Of a stretch of DNA of 64,000 nt, positions 55,232 through 63,116 are shown piece after piece. Position 1 is the first letter of the stretch; each line of letters opens with the position of its first letter. The position numbers and the translations under genes were made by a program. This DNA is from Chryseobacterium oryctis (lineage in GTDB: Bacteria > Bacteroidota > Bacteroidia > Flavobacteriales > Weeksellaceae). Below the pieces are notes generated by a model. The model did no database searches and was not told where the DNA came from. It saw nothing but the letters and a program-made list of their open reading frames with translations. Where the stretch lies: the NCBI RefSeq assembly GCF_025971925.1, contig NZ_JAPDHV010000003.1, positions 186,001 through 250,000 of the forward strand, written 5' to 3'.

Positions 55232-55579
55232 ATGTATATTCAATTCAATGTTTATAACCAATTAGGACCAGGCTTACTCGAATCTATTTACCATAGAATT
55301 TTAATCTATGAACTAGAAGAGAATGGATTAAATGTAAAATCTGAGGTCATATTACCTGTTTATTATGACAATAAAAAATTTGATTTAAACTTTAAGATTG
55401 ATATATTGGTAGAGGACAAAGTAGTTTTAGAATTAAAATCCATAAAAGAATTAGAAGCAATTCACTATAAACAACTTTATACCTATTTAAAATTGTCTGA
55501 CAAGAAGTTAGGACTACTTATTAATTTTAATACTACAAATATTCTGAATAATATAAAGAGAGTCGTAAACAATCTTTAA
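55232..55579 (+). CDS. GxxExxY family protein (PD-(D/E)XK nuclease-like), N-terminus frameshifted
   Basis: 115 residues from ATG 55232. It has GPGLLESIY (G14, E17, Y20, the GxxExxY signature) and KIDILV...VVLELKS, i.e. Asp57 and E67-x-K69, which fits a PD-(D/E)XK nuclease core. The usual family start is visible upstream in another frame: ATG 55197 reads MTENEISYIVRKCIFN. It runs out of frame because TTCAA is tandemly duplicated at 55239-55248; removing one copy joins CIFN to VYNQLGPG. So the listed start is a restart that loses ~12 native residues but keeps the signature and the predicted nuclease residues. Biochemical activity of the family is not established. Confidence 0.7.
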   Translation: MYIQFNVYNQLGPGLLESIYHRILIYELEENGLNVKSEVILPVYYDNKKFDLNFKIDILVEDKVVLELKSIKELEAIHYKQLYTYLKLSDKKLGLLINFNTTNILNNIKRVVNNL

Positions 55580-55605
55580 AATCTGCTAAATCAAAAAAAT
55601 CTGCG
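55577..55605 (-). repeat. Right inverted repeat of the GxxExxY cassette
   Basis: On the minus strand it begins CGCAGATTTT and ends GCAGATTTTA, matching the left repeat with a few mismatches. The stop codon of the gene is its inner edge. Confidence 0.6.
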
Positions 55606-55650
55606 AGAGAAAAAAGAAATAAAAAATAAATTTAGATAATTAGTAAAACT

Positions 55651-56409
55651 ATGAGAAAAAAAATCGTTGCAGGAAACTGGAAAATGAACAAAAATGTAAT
55701 TGATGCACAACAATTAATGATTCAATTACTTAGTTATAAAAATAATAATGCTACTAACTGTGAAGTTTGGATTGCTCCTCCTTCTTTGTATTTGATGATG
55801 GCAAAAGACATCTTCGAAAAAGATGAAATCGGAGTATTTTCTCAGGATATGAGCGAACATGAAAGTGGAGCTTATACAGGAGAACTTTCAGCAGATATGT
55901 TAGAATCTATCGATGTAAACGGTTCTTTAATAGGACATTCTGAAAGAAGACAATATCATGGTGAAACAGATTCTCACTGCAACAGAAAAATTAAATTAGC
56001 TTTAGACAAAGGTCTTACTCCTGTTTATTGTAACGGAGAGACTCTTGAACAGAGAAAAGCAGGACAGCATCTTGAAGTTGTTAAAAATCAAACAGAAGTT
56101 GCTCTTTTCACTCTTTCTGCAGAAGAAATTAAAAAAGTAGTAATCGCTTACGAACCGGTTTGGGCAATCGGAACAGGAGAAACAGCTACCCCGGAACAAG
56201 CTCAGGAAATCCATGCACATATCAGAAATATTATCGCTGCAAAATATGGTCAGGAAGTTGCGGATGAAATTTCTATCCTTTATGGAGGTTCTGTGAAACC
56301 TGATAACGCAAAAGAAATTTTCTCTCAGCCTGATATTGATGGAGGATTAATCGGTGGAGCAGCTCTGAAACTAGAAGATTTTTCTAAAATCATTGAGGCT
56401 TTTAATTAA
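55651..56409 (+). CDS. tpiA: Triose-phosphate isomerase
   Basis: 252 residues. Catalytic motifs: GNWKMNK (Lys12), LIGHSERRQ (His), and VVIAYEPVWAIGTGETA (Glu, loop 6), then ILYGGSVKPDN. It interconverts DHAP and glyceraldehyde 3-phosphate in glycolysis. It is the conserved end of the DUF1599/BT_3928 group in many Bacteroidota. Followed by a small membrane protein. Confidence 0.97.
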   Translation: MRKKIVAGNWKMNKNVIDAQQLMIQLLSYKNNNATNCEVWIAPPSLYLMMAKDIFEKDEIGVFSQDMSEHESGAYTGELSADMLESIDVNGSLIGHSERRQYHGETDSHCNRKIKLALDKGLTPVYCNGETLEQRKAGQHLEVVKNQTEVALFTLSAEEIKKVVIAYEPVWAIGTGETATPEQAQEIHAHIRNIIAAKYGQEVADEISILYGGSVKPDNAKEIFSQPDIDGGLIGGAALKLEDFSKIIEAFN

Positions 56410-56435
56410 AAAAAATATTTTGTTAGATCAAAAAT

Positions 56436-56717
56436 ATGAAGAAATTTATTTTTCTATTTTTTGGAATACTTTTGTTTGATATTATCTACGTTTTTGTATA
56501 TGATCAGTTTTTAATTGATATAAAGCCAGATTACTTGAGATATCCTTTATTTTTAATAAAATATCTAGCAAGTTCTCCGGTAATTTTCTTCAATCAGTTA
56601 TTACCGTTCTATGCCCCAATTCCATTTTATCAATCAATATTAGCATTAATTGGAAACGTTTTTCTACAGACTTTTTTGATCTATACAATTTTCTTTAAGA
56701 AGAGAAAAAGCCAATAA
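56436..56717 (+). CDS. Small membrane protein of unknown function
   Basis: 93 residues, not recognised. Two hydrophobic N-terminal helices (~5-20 and 36-57) and one near the C-terminus (~66-88), ending in a basic tail FFKKRKSQ. It is 26 nt after tpiA and probably co-transcribed. The stop codon is the first base of a long perfect hairpin. Confidence 0.65.
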   Translation: MKKFIFLFFGILLFDIIYVFVYDQFLIDIKPDYLRYPLFLIKYLASSPVIFFNQLLPFYAPIPFYQSILALIGNVFLQTFLIYTIFFKKRKSQ

Positions 56718-56775
56718 AACTTGAAATAAAATTCGGCGGCATCGAAGATGCCGCCGAATTTTATTTCAAGTTTTA
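56715..56775. terminator. Terminator with a 29-bp perfect stem between convergent genes
   Basis: 56715-56743 and 56747-56775 are exact reverse complements around a 3-nt GAA loop. The core is TTCGGCGGCATC/GATGCCGCCGAA. It includes the stop codon of the small membrane protein and lies 7 nt from the end of clpP. Confidence 0.85.
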
Positions 56776-56781
56776 AAACTA

Positions 56782-57465
56782 TTATTTTTCTTTAGATCTC
56801 TGTAAAACTTCATCTACCATTCCATATTCCTTAGCTTCGGTAGAGGTCATCCAATAATCTCTATCAGAAGATTTCTCCACCCAGTCATAAGTCTGTCCTG
56901 AATGTTCAGAAATAATGTCATAAAGCTCTTGCTTTAATTTCAACATCTCTCTTAAGTTGATTTCCATATCAGAAGCTACACCTTGAGCACCTCCTGAAGG
57001 CTGGTGAATCATCACTCTTGAATGTTTAAGAGCAGAACGCTTTCCTTTTTCCCCTGCAACAAGTAAAACAGCTCCCATTGAAGCGGCAATACCTGTACAA
57101 ATTGTTGCTACATCAGGTTTAATAATCTGCATTGTATCATAAATTCCTAAACCTGCGTAAACACTTCCTCCAGGAGAATTGATGTAAATCTGAATATCTT
57201 TTGAAGGATCTGCACTTTCTAAAAATAACAACTGTGCTGTTACGATATTAGCCACCTGATCATCAATTCCTGTTCCTAAGAAAATAATTCTGTCCATCAT
57301 CAAACGAGAAAAAACGTCCATTTGCGCTACGTTTAATCTTCTTTCTTCCATGATGTACGGAGTTAAATTTGTAGGTCCATACATTCCCATATACTGATCG
57401 GTTACCAACCCGTTATTTCCTAAATGCTTTACAGAAAAATCTCTGAATTCTTTTTTAATGTCCAT
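56782..57465 (-). CDS. clpP: ATP-dependent Clp protease proteolytic subunit
   Basis: 227 residues. YINSPGGSVYAGLGIYDTMQ, TGIAASMGAVLLVAGEKGKR (catalytic Ser) and HSRVMIHQPSGGAQGVASD (catalytic His) are the ClpP signatures. The first ~35 residues are longer than in most ClpP and may be processed. It forms the barrel protease fed by ClpX/ClpA-type ATPases, which are not in the window. Downstream of dnaG on the same strand, 108 nt apart. Confidence 0.96.
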   Translation of the reverse strand: MDIKKEFRDFSVKHLGNNGLVTDQYMGMYGPTNLTPYIMEERRLNVAQMDVFSRLMMDRIIFLGTGIDDQVANIVTAQLLFLESADPSKDIQIYINSPGGSVYAGLGIYDTMQIIKPDVATICTGIAASMGAVLLVAGEKGKRSALKHSRVMIHQPSGGAQGVASDMEINLREMLKLKQELYDIISEHSGQTYDWVEKSSDRDYWMTSTEAKEYGMVDEVLQRSKEK

Positions 57466-57573
57466 ATTTCTATTGGTATTATTTTAAATTTTTACAAAAT
57501 GTAAATTACAACTTTTATTCCTAAAATTTTATAAGACTTTTTGTCACAGAAAAATAAATTGCTTGTCCCTATT

Positions 57574-59547
57574 CTATCTCATTCTATCCCCATAAATTCC
57601 TTTAATTGGCGAATATTCAATAATATTACTTAGACGAATCGAAGCCTGTTTTAGTAAACTGATTTTTTGAATAAGCTCATAATATTTCACCTCATCTACA
57701 TTCCCCAATTCCTTAGCCGTTTCTTTAATCAAATAATCAATATATCGATATTTATGCAACAAAACATCACCTTTTATTTGTTCAGCCACTTTATCTCCAT
57801 AATTTGGAGGATAAATATTTCTAGAAGCCCAGTTTTCAAGATCATCAAGAGGGATTAATGCATCTACTACTTTTGAGGTAATTTCCTCATCCATAAAAGT
57901 CACAAAAAACTTACCACTTCTGAGTTCTTCTTTTTGAATACCTTCTTTTATCTGATTAATGATAATTTCGTTACTTTCTACAAGGAACTGATACTGTTCC
58001 TCTTCAAAATGATTAAGAATTTCTTCAATCACTGTAATTTGATAGTCACCATTTTTCTCATCAAATCTTTTCAAAACAACATCTCCAAACATCAACATAT
58101 GATCGACAAGCTTATTCTCCATAAATAACACATCATATAAAAAAGGGTCACTTTTTTCCTCATCTAAAGGAACGACCTCCATTTTCACAGGAGTACTTTC
58201 CTTCTGTTGCTGACTATGCTGATTCTGATTTTGTATTATTTGTTTCTGAACATCCAATTCATTAAACAAACTTTGTTCAGACAATCCGAATTTATTTGAA
58301 ACTTCCTTTAAATAAACCTCTCTTTTTAAAGCATTCTTTACAAACCCAACAGATTTAACGATATCTCTGATGGCTTCAGCTTTTTTAATCGGGTCGTTTC
58401 CAACCTCTTTAAGTAAAATTTCAGCTTTAAAATCAATAAAATCCATCGCCTGATTTTCGATGAATTTTTCCACATATTCCTGTGGATGTTTTCGGGCAAA
58501 AGAATCCGGGTCATCACCATCCGGAAAAAGAAGAACACGAATATTCATTCCTTCCGACAAAAGCATATCAATACTTCGGAAACTGGCTTTAATTCCTGCA
58601 TTATCTCCATCAAAAAGTATCGTTACATTTTCTGTAAGCCTTTTGATAAGTTTAATTTGCTCTGTCGTTAAAGAAGTTCCCGAACTTGCTACAACATTTT
58701 CAATTCCGGACATATGGAGTGAAATCACATCCATATAGCCTTCTACCAAAAGACAGGCATTCTTTCTCGAAATCGCTTGTTTACTTTGGTTTAAGCCATA
58801 AAGAACATTCGATTTATGATAAATTTCCGTCTCCGGAGAATTGAGATATTTTGCAGTTTTTACGTTATTCTTTAAAATTCTCGCTCCAAAACCAAGCACT
58901 CTCCCCGAGAAACTATGAATCGGAAAAATTACCCTTTCTCGAAAACGGTCAATTCCATTAGGAGCGTTTTCAGGGAAAATTGAAAGACCCGATTTTTCTA
59001 AAATCTCCTTTGAGTATCCCTTTTCTAAAGCAAATTCCGTAAAAGCATTTTTCTTTTCAGGAGAATATCCAAGCTGGAACTTTTTGATGATATCATCTTT
59101 AAGTTCACGCTCTTTAAAGTACGAAAGACCAATTGCTTTACCTTCTTCATTTTCCCATAAGAAACTTTGGTAGTAATTATTAGCAACCTCATGTATTTTA
59201 TAAAGCAAATCCCTTTCAGACTGGGCATTTTTAGCTTCTTCTGAAAACTCACGCTGATCTTCTTCTATTTCAATCCCATATTTCTTTGCAGCATGACGAA
59301 GTGCTTCAGGATAAGTGAAATTTTCGATTTCCATTAAAAAAGAAATCGCTGTACCTCCTTTCCCTGTTGAGAAATCTTTCCAAATCTGTTTGCTTGGTGA
59401 AACTATAAAACTCGGAGACTTTTCATCATGAAACGGACTGAGTCCCTTAAAATTAGACCCGGCTCTCTTCAACTGCACATATTCTCCCACAATCTCTTCT
59501 ACACGGATTGTTGAGAATATTTTATCTATGGTCTGCTTGGAAATCAT
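57574..59547 (-). CDS. dnaG: DNA primase with degenerate zinc finger
   Basis: 657 residues. The N-terminal zinc-binding region has FKGLSPFHDEKSPSF and QIWKDFSTGKGG: His40 is kept but the three Cys ligands are replaced by S37, D58 and T61. The RNA polymerase domain with Toprim follows (LLVEGYMDVISLHMSGIENVVASSGTS near 265; ILFDGDNAG near 310). The C-terminal ~200 residues form the DnaB-helicase binding helical domain. It synthesises RNA primers at the replication fork. I recall the same loss in other flavobacterial primases. Confidence 0.95.
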   Translation of the reverse strand: MISKQTIDKIFSTIRVEEIVGEYVQLKRAGSNFKGLSPFHDEKSPSFIVSPSKQIWKDFSTGKGGTAISFLMEIENFTYPEALRHAAKKYGIEIEEDQREFSEEAKNAQSERDLLYKIHEVANNYYQSFLWENEEGKAIGLSYFKERELKDDIIKKFQLGYSPEKKNAFTEFALEKGYSKEILEKSGLSIFPENAPNGIDRFRERVIFPIHSFSGRVLGFGARILKNNVKTAKYLNSPETEIYHKSNVLYGLNQSKQAISRKNACLLVEGYMDVISLHMSGIENVVASSGTSLTTEQIKLIKRLTENVTILFDGDNAGIKASFRSIDMLLSEGMNIRVLLFPDGDDPDSFARKHPQEYVEKFIENQAMDFIDFKAEILLKEVGNDPIKKAEAIRDIVKSVGFVKNALKREVYLKEVSNKFGLSEQSLFNELDVQKQIIQNQNQHSQQQKESTPVKMEVVPLDEEKSDPFLYDVLFMENKLVDHMLMFGDVVLKRFDEKNGDYQITVIEEILNHFEEEQYQFLVESNEIIINQIKEGIQKEELRSGKFFVTFMDEEITSKVVDALIPLDDLENWASRNIYPPNYGDKVAEQIKGDVLLHKYRYIDYLIKETAKELGNVDEVKYYELIQKISLLKQASIRLSNIIEYSPIKGIYGDRMR

Positions 59548-59646
59548 GCTGTAAAAATAGGCAATTTATAGAAATTTTAACTGTAAATGCCTACGTTTAA
59601 ATCTTTAATTATATTAAAATTTTGATTATAAATCACTTTGTTTAAT

Positions 59647-59654
59647 TATTTTTG
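59647..59654 (+). promoter_or_regulatory. Candidate -7 element for the GT51-like gene
   Basis: TATTTTTG with TTTTG 22 nt upstream (59620-59624); ATG at 59690. Confidence 0.45.
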
Positions 59655-59689
59655 AAAAAAATATTTAAGCCTTCTATTTTTAAAGTTTT

Positions 59690-60295
59690 ATGAAGTATTT
59701 AAAAATAATTTCAATTGCATTCTTTTCTATCTTAGTTCTTTTGATTTTATATATTGAATTTGGGGGAAGATATATTTTAAATACAACTGATAAACGTATA
59801 ATTACTTGGCATATAAGAAGCAGTGAACAACTGCCAACAAACTTCTATAACTTCTATGATATTGTCTATCCCAATTCCTTATCTGATAATTCTTGGAATT
59901 TAATTTTTAACACTTTACTAAATCCAAATACTCAAAGAAAGAGTTGCCCATGCAATCAGTTGGCATATAGACTGTTTCTTACTTTAAATACCAAAAATAA
60001 ATCGGCAATAGACTACTTTCTAATTGCAAGATATATAGAGCATAGATACAGCCAAAAAGATTGTCTGAATTTTAATTTTAGCAACTTTGACTTTCTGGAA
60101 AACAGAAAAGGGATAAAAAATATCTCCCAATCATTCTTCAATAAAGAAGCTAAAGATTTACGACCGTTAGAAATGGGAGAAATACTTGCTCTGTATGAAA
60201 ATCCTGTGAAAAATAATAGAAACAGAAACCCAGAAAGAGCAAAAACAAGAGCAAAATATTTTTATAATTTATATATACAAAATTCAAATAAATAA
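59690..60295 (+). CDS. Membrane-anchored protein resembling part of a GT51 transglycosylase
   Basis: 201 residues. One N-terminal membrane helix (~5-25). The C-terminal part (~115-195) aligns by eye with the second half of peptidoglycan transglycosylases: IARYIEHRYSQKDCLNFNF, then GIKNISQSFFNKEAKDLRPLEMGEILALYENP, then RNPERAKTRAKYF. The usual catalytic EDxxFxxHxG region is missing, so enzymatic activity is doubtful. It could be a degenerate or regulatory derivative. The stop overlaps the start of tsaE (TAATG), so the two are translationally coupled. Confidence 0.55.
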   Translation: MKYLKIISIAFFSILVLLILYIEFGGRYILNTTDKRIITWHIRSSEQLPTNFYNFYDIVYPNSLSDNSWNLIFNTLLNPNTQRKSCPCNQLAYRLFLTLNTKNKSAIDYFLIARYIEHRYSQKDCLNFNFSNFDFLENRKGIKNISQSFFNKEAKDLRPLEMGEILALYENPVKNNRNRNPERAKTRAKYFYNLYIQNSNK

Positions 60296-60702
60296 TGAAT
60301 TATTCAATACATAAAATCGAAGACTGGCAATCAATTGTTGAACAAATACTTCCTCAGCTTAACCATAATATTCTCCTATTAAAAGGGAATTTGGGTGCGG
60401 GAAAAACAACTTTCACTCAATTTTTGCTTAAAAATTTAGGAAGCGAAGATGAAGTAAACTCTCCAACTTACTCAATTGTAAATGAATACAATACACCAAA
60501 AGGAAAGATTTATCATTTTGATTTATACCGTTTAAAAAATATTGAAGAAGTTTATGATATCGGAATTGAGGAATACCTAGACAATGCTTTTCTTTGTATT
60601 ATCGAATGGCCAGAGGTTTACGAGGATGAGCTTTACGGACTTAAGTATCATGAAATGAACATTGTAAACACAGGAGATAGCAGAGAAATTACTTTCGATT
60701 AA
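60295..60702 (+). CDS. tsaE: tRNA t6A biosynthesis ATPase TsaE
   Basis: 135 residues. Walker A LLLKGNLGAGKTTFTQFLLK (~28-47), NSPTYSIVNEY, IYHFDLYRLKNIEEVYDIGIEEYL and CIIEWPEVYEDEL are the family motifs in order. It drives the t6A37 tRNA modification with TsaB/TsaD, not in the window. Starts inside the stop of the preceding gene; ald follows after 70 nt with its own promoter candidate. The tsaE-ald pairing also occurs in other flavobacteria as I recall. Confidence 0.95.
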   Translation: MNYSIHKIEDWQSIVEQILPQLNHNILLLKGNLGAGKTTFTQFLLKNLGSEDEVNSPTYSIVNEYNTPKGKIYHFDLYRLKNIEEVYDIGIEEYLDNAFLCIIEWPEVYEDELYGLKYHEMNIVNTGDSREITFD

Positions 60703-60710
60703 ATATTATG

Positions 60711-60718
60711 TATCTTTG
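60711..60718 (+). promoter_or_regulatory. Candidate -7 element for ald
   Basis: TATCTTTG, 55 nt before the ald ATG. Confidence 0.5.
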
Positions 60719-60772
60719 CTATAGAATTCGATTGTAAAATAATTATCTCTAAGACATAATTTTTAATTAAGG

Positions 60773-61966
60773 ATGAGCACTACTAATATTTTTACTCCTT
60801 TCACTGAAGAGGAACTGATGCCGAAGGAAGAAAAATTGGAGGTTATCAAGAAAGGCAAACAATTCAGTATAGGAATTCCGAAAGAAACCTGTCTAAACGA
60901 AAGAAGAACTTGTATCACTCCGGATGCTGTACAGGTTTTGGTAGAACATGGTCACGAAATTATTATAGAATCTGGAGCAGGACAAGGCTCATTTTTTACA
61001 GATTTACAGTATTCTGAATCAGGAGCAAAAATTACAAACGACCCAAAAGAGGCTTTCGGACAAGACTTAATCCTTAAAATAAACCCTCCTACTGAAGACG
61101 AAATAGACTATATGAAACCCAATACCTATTTGGTTTCAGCACTTCAAATAAATCTTAGAGATAAAGACTATTTTTTAAAACTTGCAGAGAAAAAAATCAA
61201 TGCCATTGCTTTTGAATTTATAGTTGATGAATACAAGCAATTGTCTTTGGTAAGACTTGTCGGAGAAATCGCAGGAACGGTTTCCATTTTGTACGCTTCC
61301 GAATTATTAGCCTTATCCAATGGTTTAATGCTTGGAGGAATTACAGGAGTAAGACCTGCCGAAGTTGTCATTTTAGGAGCCGGAATCGTTGGCGAATTTG
61401 CAACAAAAGCAGCAATCGGTTTAGGAGCAAGTGTAAGAGTTTTTGACAACTCTCTTTCAAAACTAAGAAGACTTCACACCCTTGTTGACAGCAGAGTTCC
61501 GACATCAATTATCGACCCTAAAGAATTAAAGAAAGCTCTGAGACGCGCAGACGTTGTTATCGGAGCACTTCCAAGATTAAATATGACACCGATTGTGACC
61601 GAAGACATGGTCATGAAAATGAAAAAAGGAAGCGTAATTATCGATATTACTATTGATAACGGAAAAGTAATAGAGACATCAGAATTGACAACCATGGAAG
61701 ACCCTTACATCATAAAACATGGGGTCATTCATTGTGGGCTTCCAAATCTTACATCCAGGATGCCAAGAACTACAACAAAAGCAATTTCTAACTTCTTTCT
61801 TTCCTATATTTTAAATTATGATGAAGAAGGTGGTTTCGAAAATATGCTGGTTCGCAAAAACGAGATGAAACAGAGCCTTTATATGTACAAAGGAAGACAT
61901 ACCAAGAAAATAATCTGCGACCGCTTCGGACTTACTTATCATGATATCAATCTTTTAATTTTCTAA
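60773..61966 (+). CDS. ald: Alanine dehydrogenase
   Basis: 397 residues of the AlaDH/PNT family. Substrate-side motifs SIGIPKETCLNERRTCITPDAV and GAGQGSFFTD; NAD-binding VVILGAGIVGEFATKAAIGLGASVRVFDNS near 200-230; GGVHCGLPNL-like IKHGVIHCGLPNLTSRMPRTTTKA near 315. It interconverts alanine and pyruvate with NAD. The first ~27 residues are an extra acidic extension. Its stop overlaps the next ATG (TAATG). Confidence 0.93.
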   Translation: MSTTNIFTPFTEEELMPKEEKLEVIKKGKQFSIGIPKETCLNERRTCITPDAVQVLVEHGHEIIIESGAGQGSFFTDLQYSESGAKITNDPKEAFGQDLILKINPPTEDEIDYMKPNTYLVSALQINLRDKDYFLKLAEKKINAIAFEFIVDEYKQLSLVRLVGEIAGTVSILYASELLALSNGLMLGGITGVRPAEVVILGAGIVGEFATKAAIGLGASVRVFDNSLSKLRRLHTLVDSRVPTSIIDPKELKKALRRADVVIGALPRLNMTPIVTEDMVMKMKKGSVIIDITIDNGKVIETSELTTMEDPYIIKHGVIHCGLPNLTSRMPRTTTKAISNFFLSYILNYDEEGGFENMLVRKNEMKQSLYMYKGRHTKKIICDRFGLTYHDINLLIF

Positions 61967-62337
61967 TGAAAAAACTGAAATTTTACTTAATTGGTCTCGT
62001 TCCGGGATTACTTATCGTATTTTTTATATTAAACAAAAAAGGGGCTAGCTGCAGCGGTTATCTTCCCAACAGTCGAGTAATTGCAGAAACCCTTTCAAAA
62101 GAATTCAAATATTCCGAATCTTTTCAAACGGAAATGAATACGCTGAAAATAAATGAAAAATTTTTAAAAGACAGCATCATTACCAACGGAAAAGTAGATT
62201 TTGAAAGAAGTAATGCACAGAAAAAGCCGTGTCCTGACTATGTTTTGACCTATCCAGAGAAAAATCCAACCTACGAAATCACATTTGAAAAATGCGAGGA
62301 AAATGCAACTCTAAAAACTCTAAAAAAGCTTAAATAG
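61966..62337 (+). CDS. Small single-helix protein of unknown function (possibly DUF4258-like)
   Basis: 123 residues. One N-terminal membrane helix (~5-23), then a soluble ~95-residue part with three Cys (GASCSGYLP, KKPCPDYVL, FEKCEEN) that could form disulfides in the periplasm. I recall a DUF4258-type protein at this position next to ald in related genomes, but cannot verify it. Translationally coupled to ald. Confidence 0.6.
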   Translation: MKKLKFYLIGLVPGLLIVFFILNKKGASCSGYLPNSRVIAETLSKEFKYSESFQTEMNTLKINEKFLKDSIITNGKVDFERSNAQKKPCPDYVLTYPEKNPTYEITFEKCEENATLKTLKKLK

Positions 62338-62345
62338 CCATTTTG

Positions 62346-63116
62346 ATGGAAGGCAATTACTACATGATTCAAGATTATATGATATTCATTGGAGTATTTG
62401 CTATTTTTTTGTTTTTAACGGTAAGTATTTATTTATTCAATCAAAATCAGAAATTTAAAAAAAGAAATTCTAATCTTTTAGAAACTAACAAAATAATTGA
62501 ACAAAGATTAAATGAAGTTCAGCTTGAGCATATTGGCACAAAGCTCAATCCTCATTTGTTTAAAAATATCTTGAATTCTGTTCAGTCACATGCCTATCAG
62601 ACGTATATGTCATTAGATAAACTGGCAAATGTTCTGGATTATATTCTGTACGAAAGCAATAATAAATTTGTAAGCCCGAAAGATGAATTAAATTTTGCCT
62701 TAAGCCTTATCGAAATCAATAAAATTAAGATAAATCCACTTTTTGATTTTAGAATTAAATCAAAAATTGATAAATCTGATTCTATTTACGAAGAAAAAGT
62801 CTTCGCACCTTTAATTTCTGTTGACCTTATCGAAAATGCCTTTAAACACACCGATTTTTTAGCTCAGGATTCATTCATTTCAATTCATTTAGAACTTGAA
62901 AACAGAATTTTTGTAATGAAAGTGAGCAATAAAGCCTCACTAAAACATGTTCTTGAAAAAGAGCACAGCGGTTTTGGCAGTGAATCGCTCGACCAAAGGC
63001 TAAAAATGATTTATAATACTTATTATTCACTTCAAAAAAGTTCAAAAAACGGTATCTTCACGGCTGAATTAAAAATCGACTTGGGCAAATTCTATGATAA
63101 AATGCGTTATTCTTGA
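62346..63116 (+). CDS. LytS/YehU-type sensor histidine kinase
   Basis: 256 residues from ATG 62346; a TTG one codon earlier and an ATG at 62364 are alternatives. One membrane helix (~10-29) precedes a short coiled coil and the His_kinase domain with GTKLNPHLFKNILNSVQ (predicted phospho-His70). The ATPase part has an N-box DLIENAFKHTDF near 160-171 and a divergent G-box HSGFGSESLDQRLKMIYNTYY. No extracellular sensor domain is present, so the signal is probably membrane-borne or cytosolic. It overlaps the LytTR regulator gene by 23 nt and is its cognate kinase. Confidence 0.88.
   Translation: MEGNYYMIQDYMIFIGVFAIFLFLTVSIYLFNQNQKFKKRNSNLLETNKIIEQRLNEVQLEHIGTKLNPHLFKNILNSVQSHAYQTYMSLDKLANVLDYILYESNNKFVSPKDELNFALSLIEINKIKINPLFDFRIKSKIDKSDSIYEEKVFAPLISVDLIENAFKHTDFLAQDSFISIHLELENRIFVMKVSNKASLKHVLEKEHSGFGSESLDQRLKMIYNTYYSLQKSSKNGIFTAELKIDLGKFYDKMRYS

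Larger units (their letters stand above)
55166..55605. mobile_element. Candidate mobile cassette: inverted repeats flanking a GxxExxY gene
   Basis: A single gene lies between inverted repeats of about 28 bp (55166-55192 and 55577-55605). No transposase is present. The cassette occupies the gap between the peptidase gene and tpiA. Confidence 0.5.
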
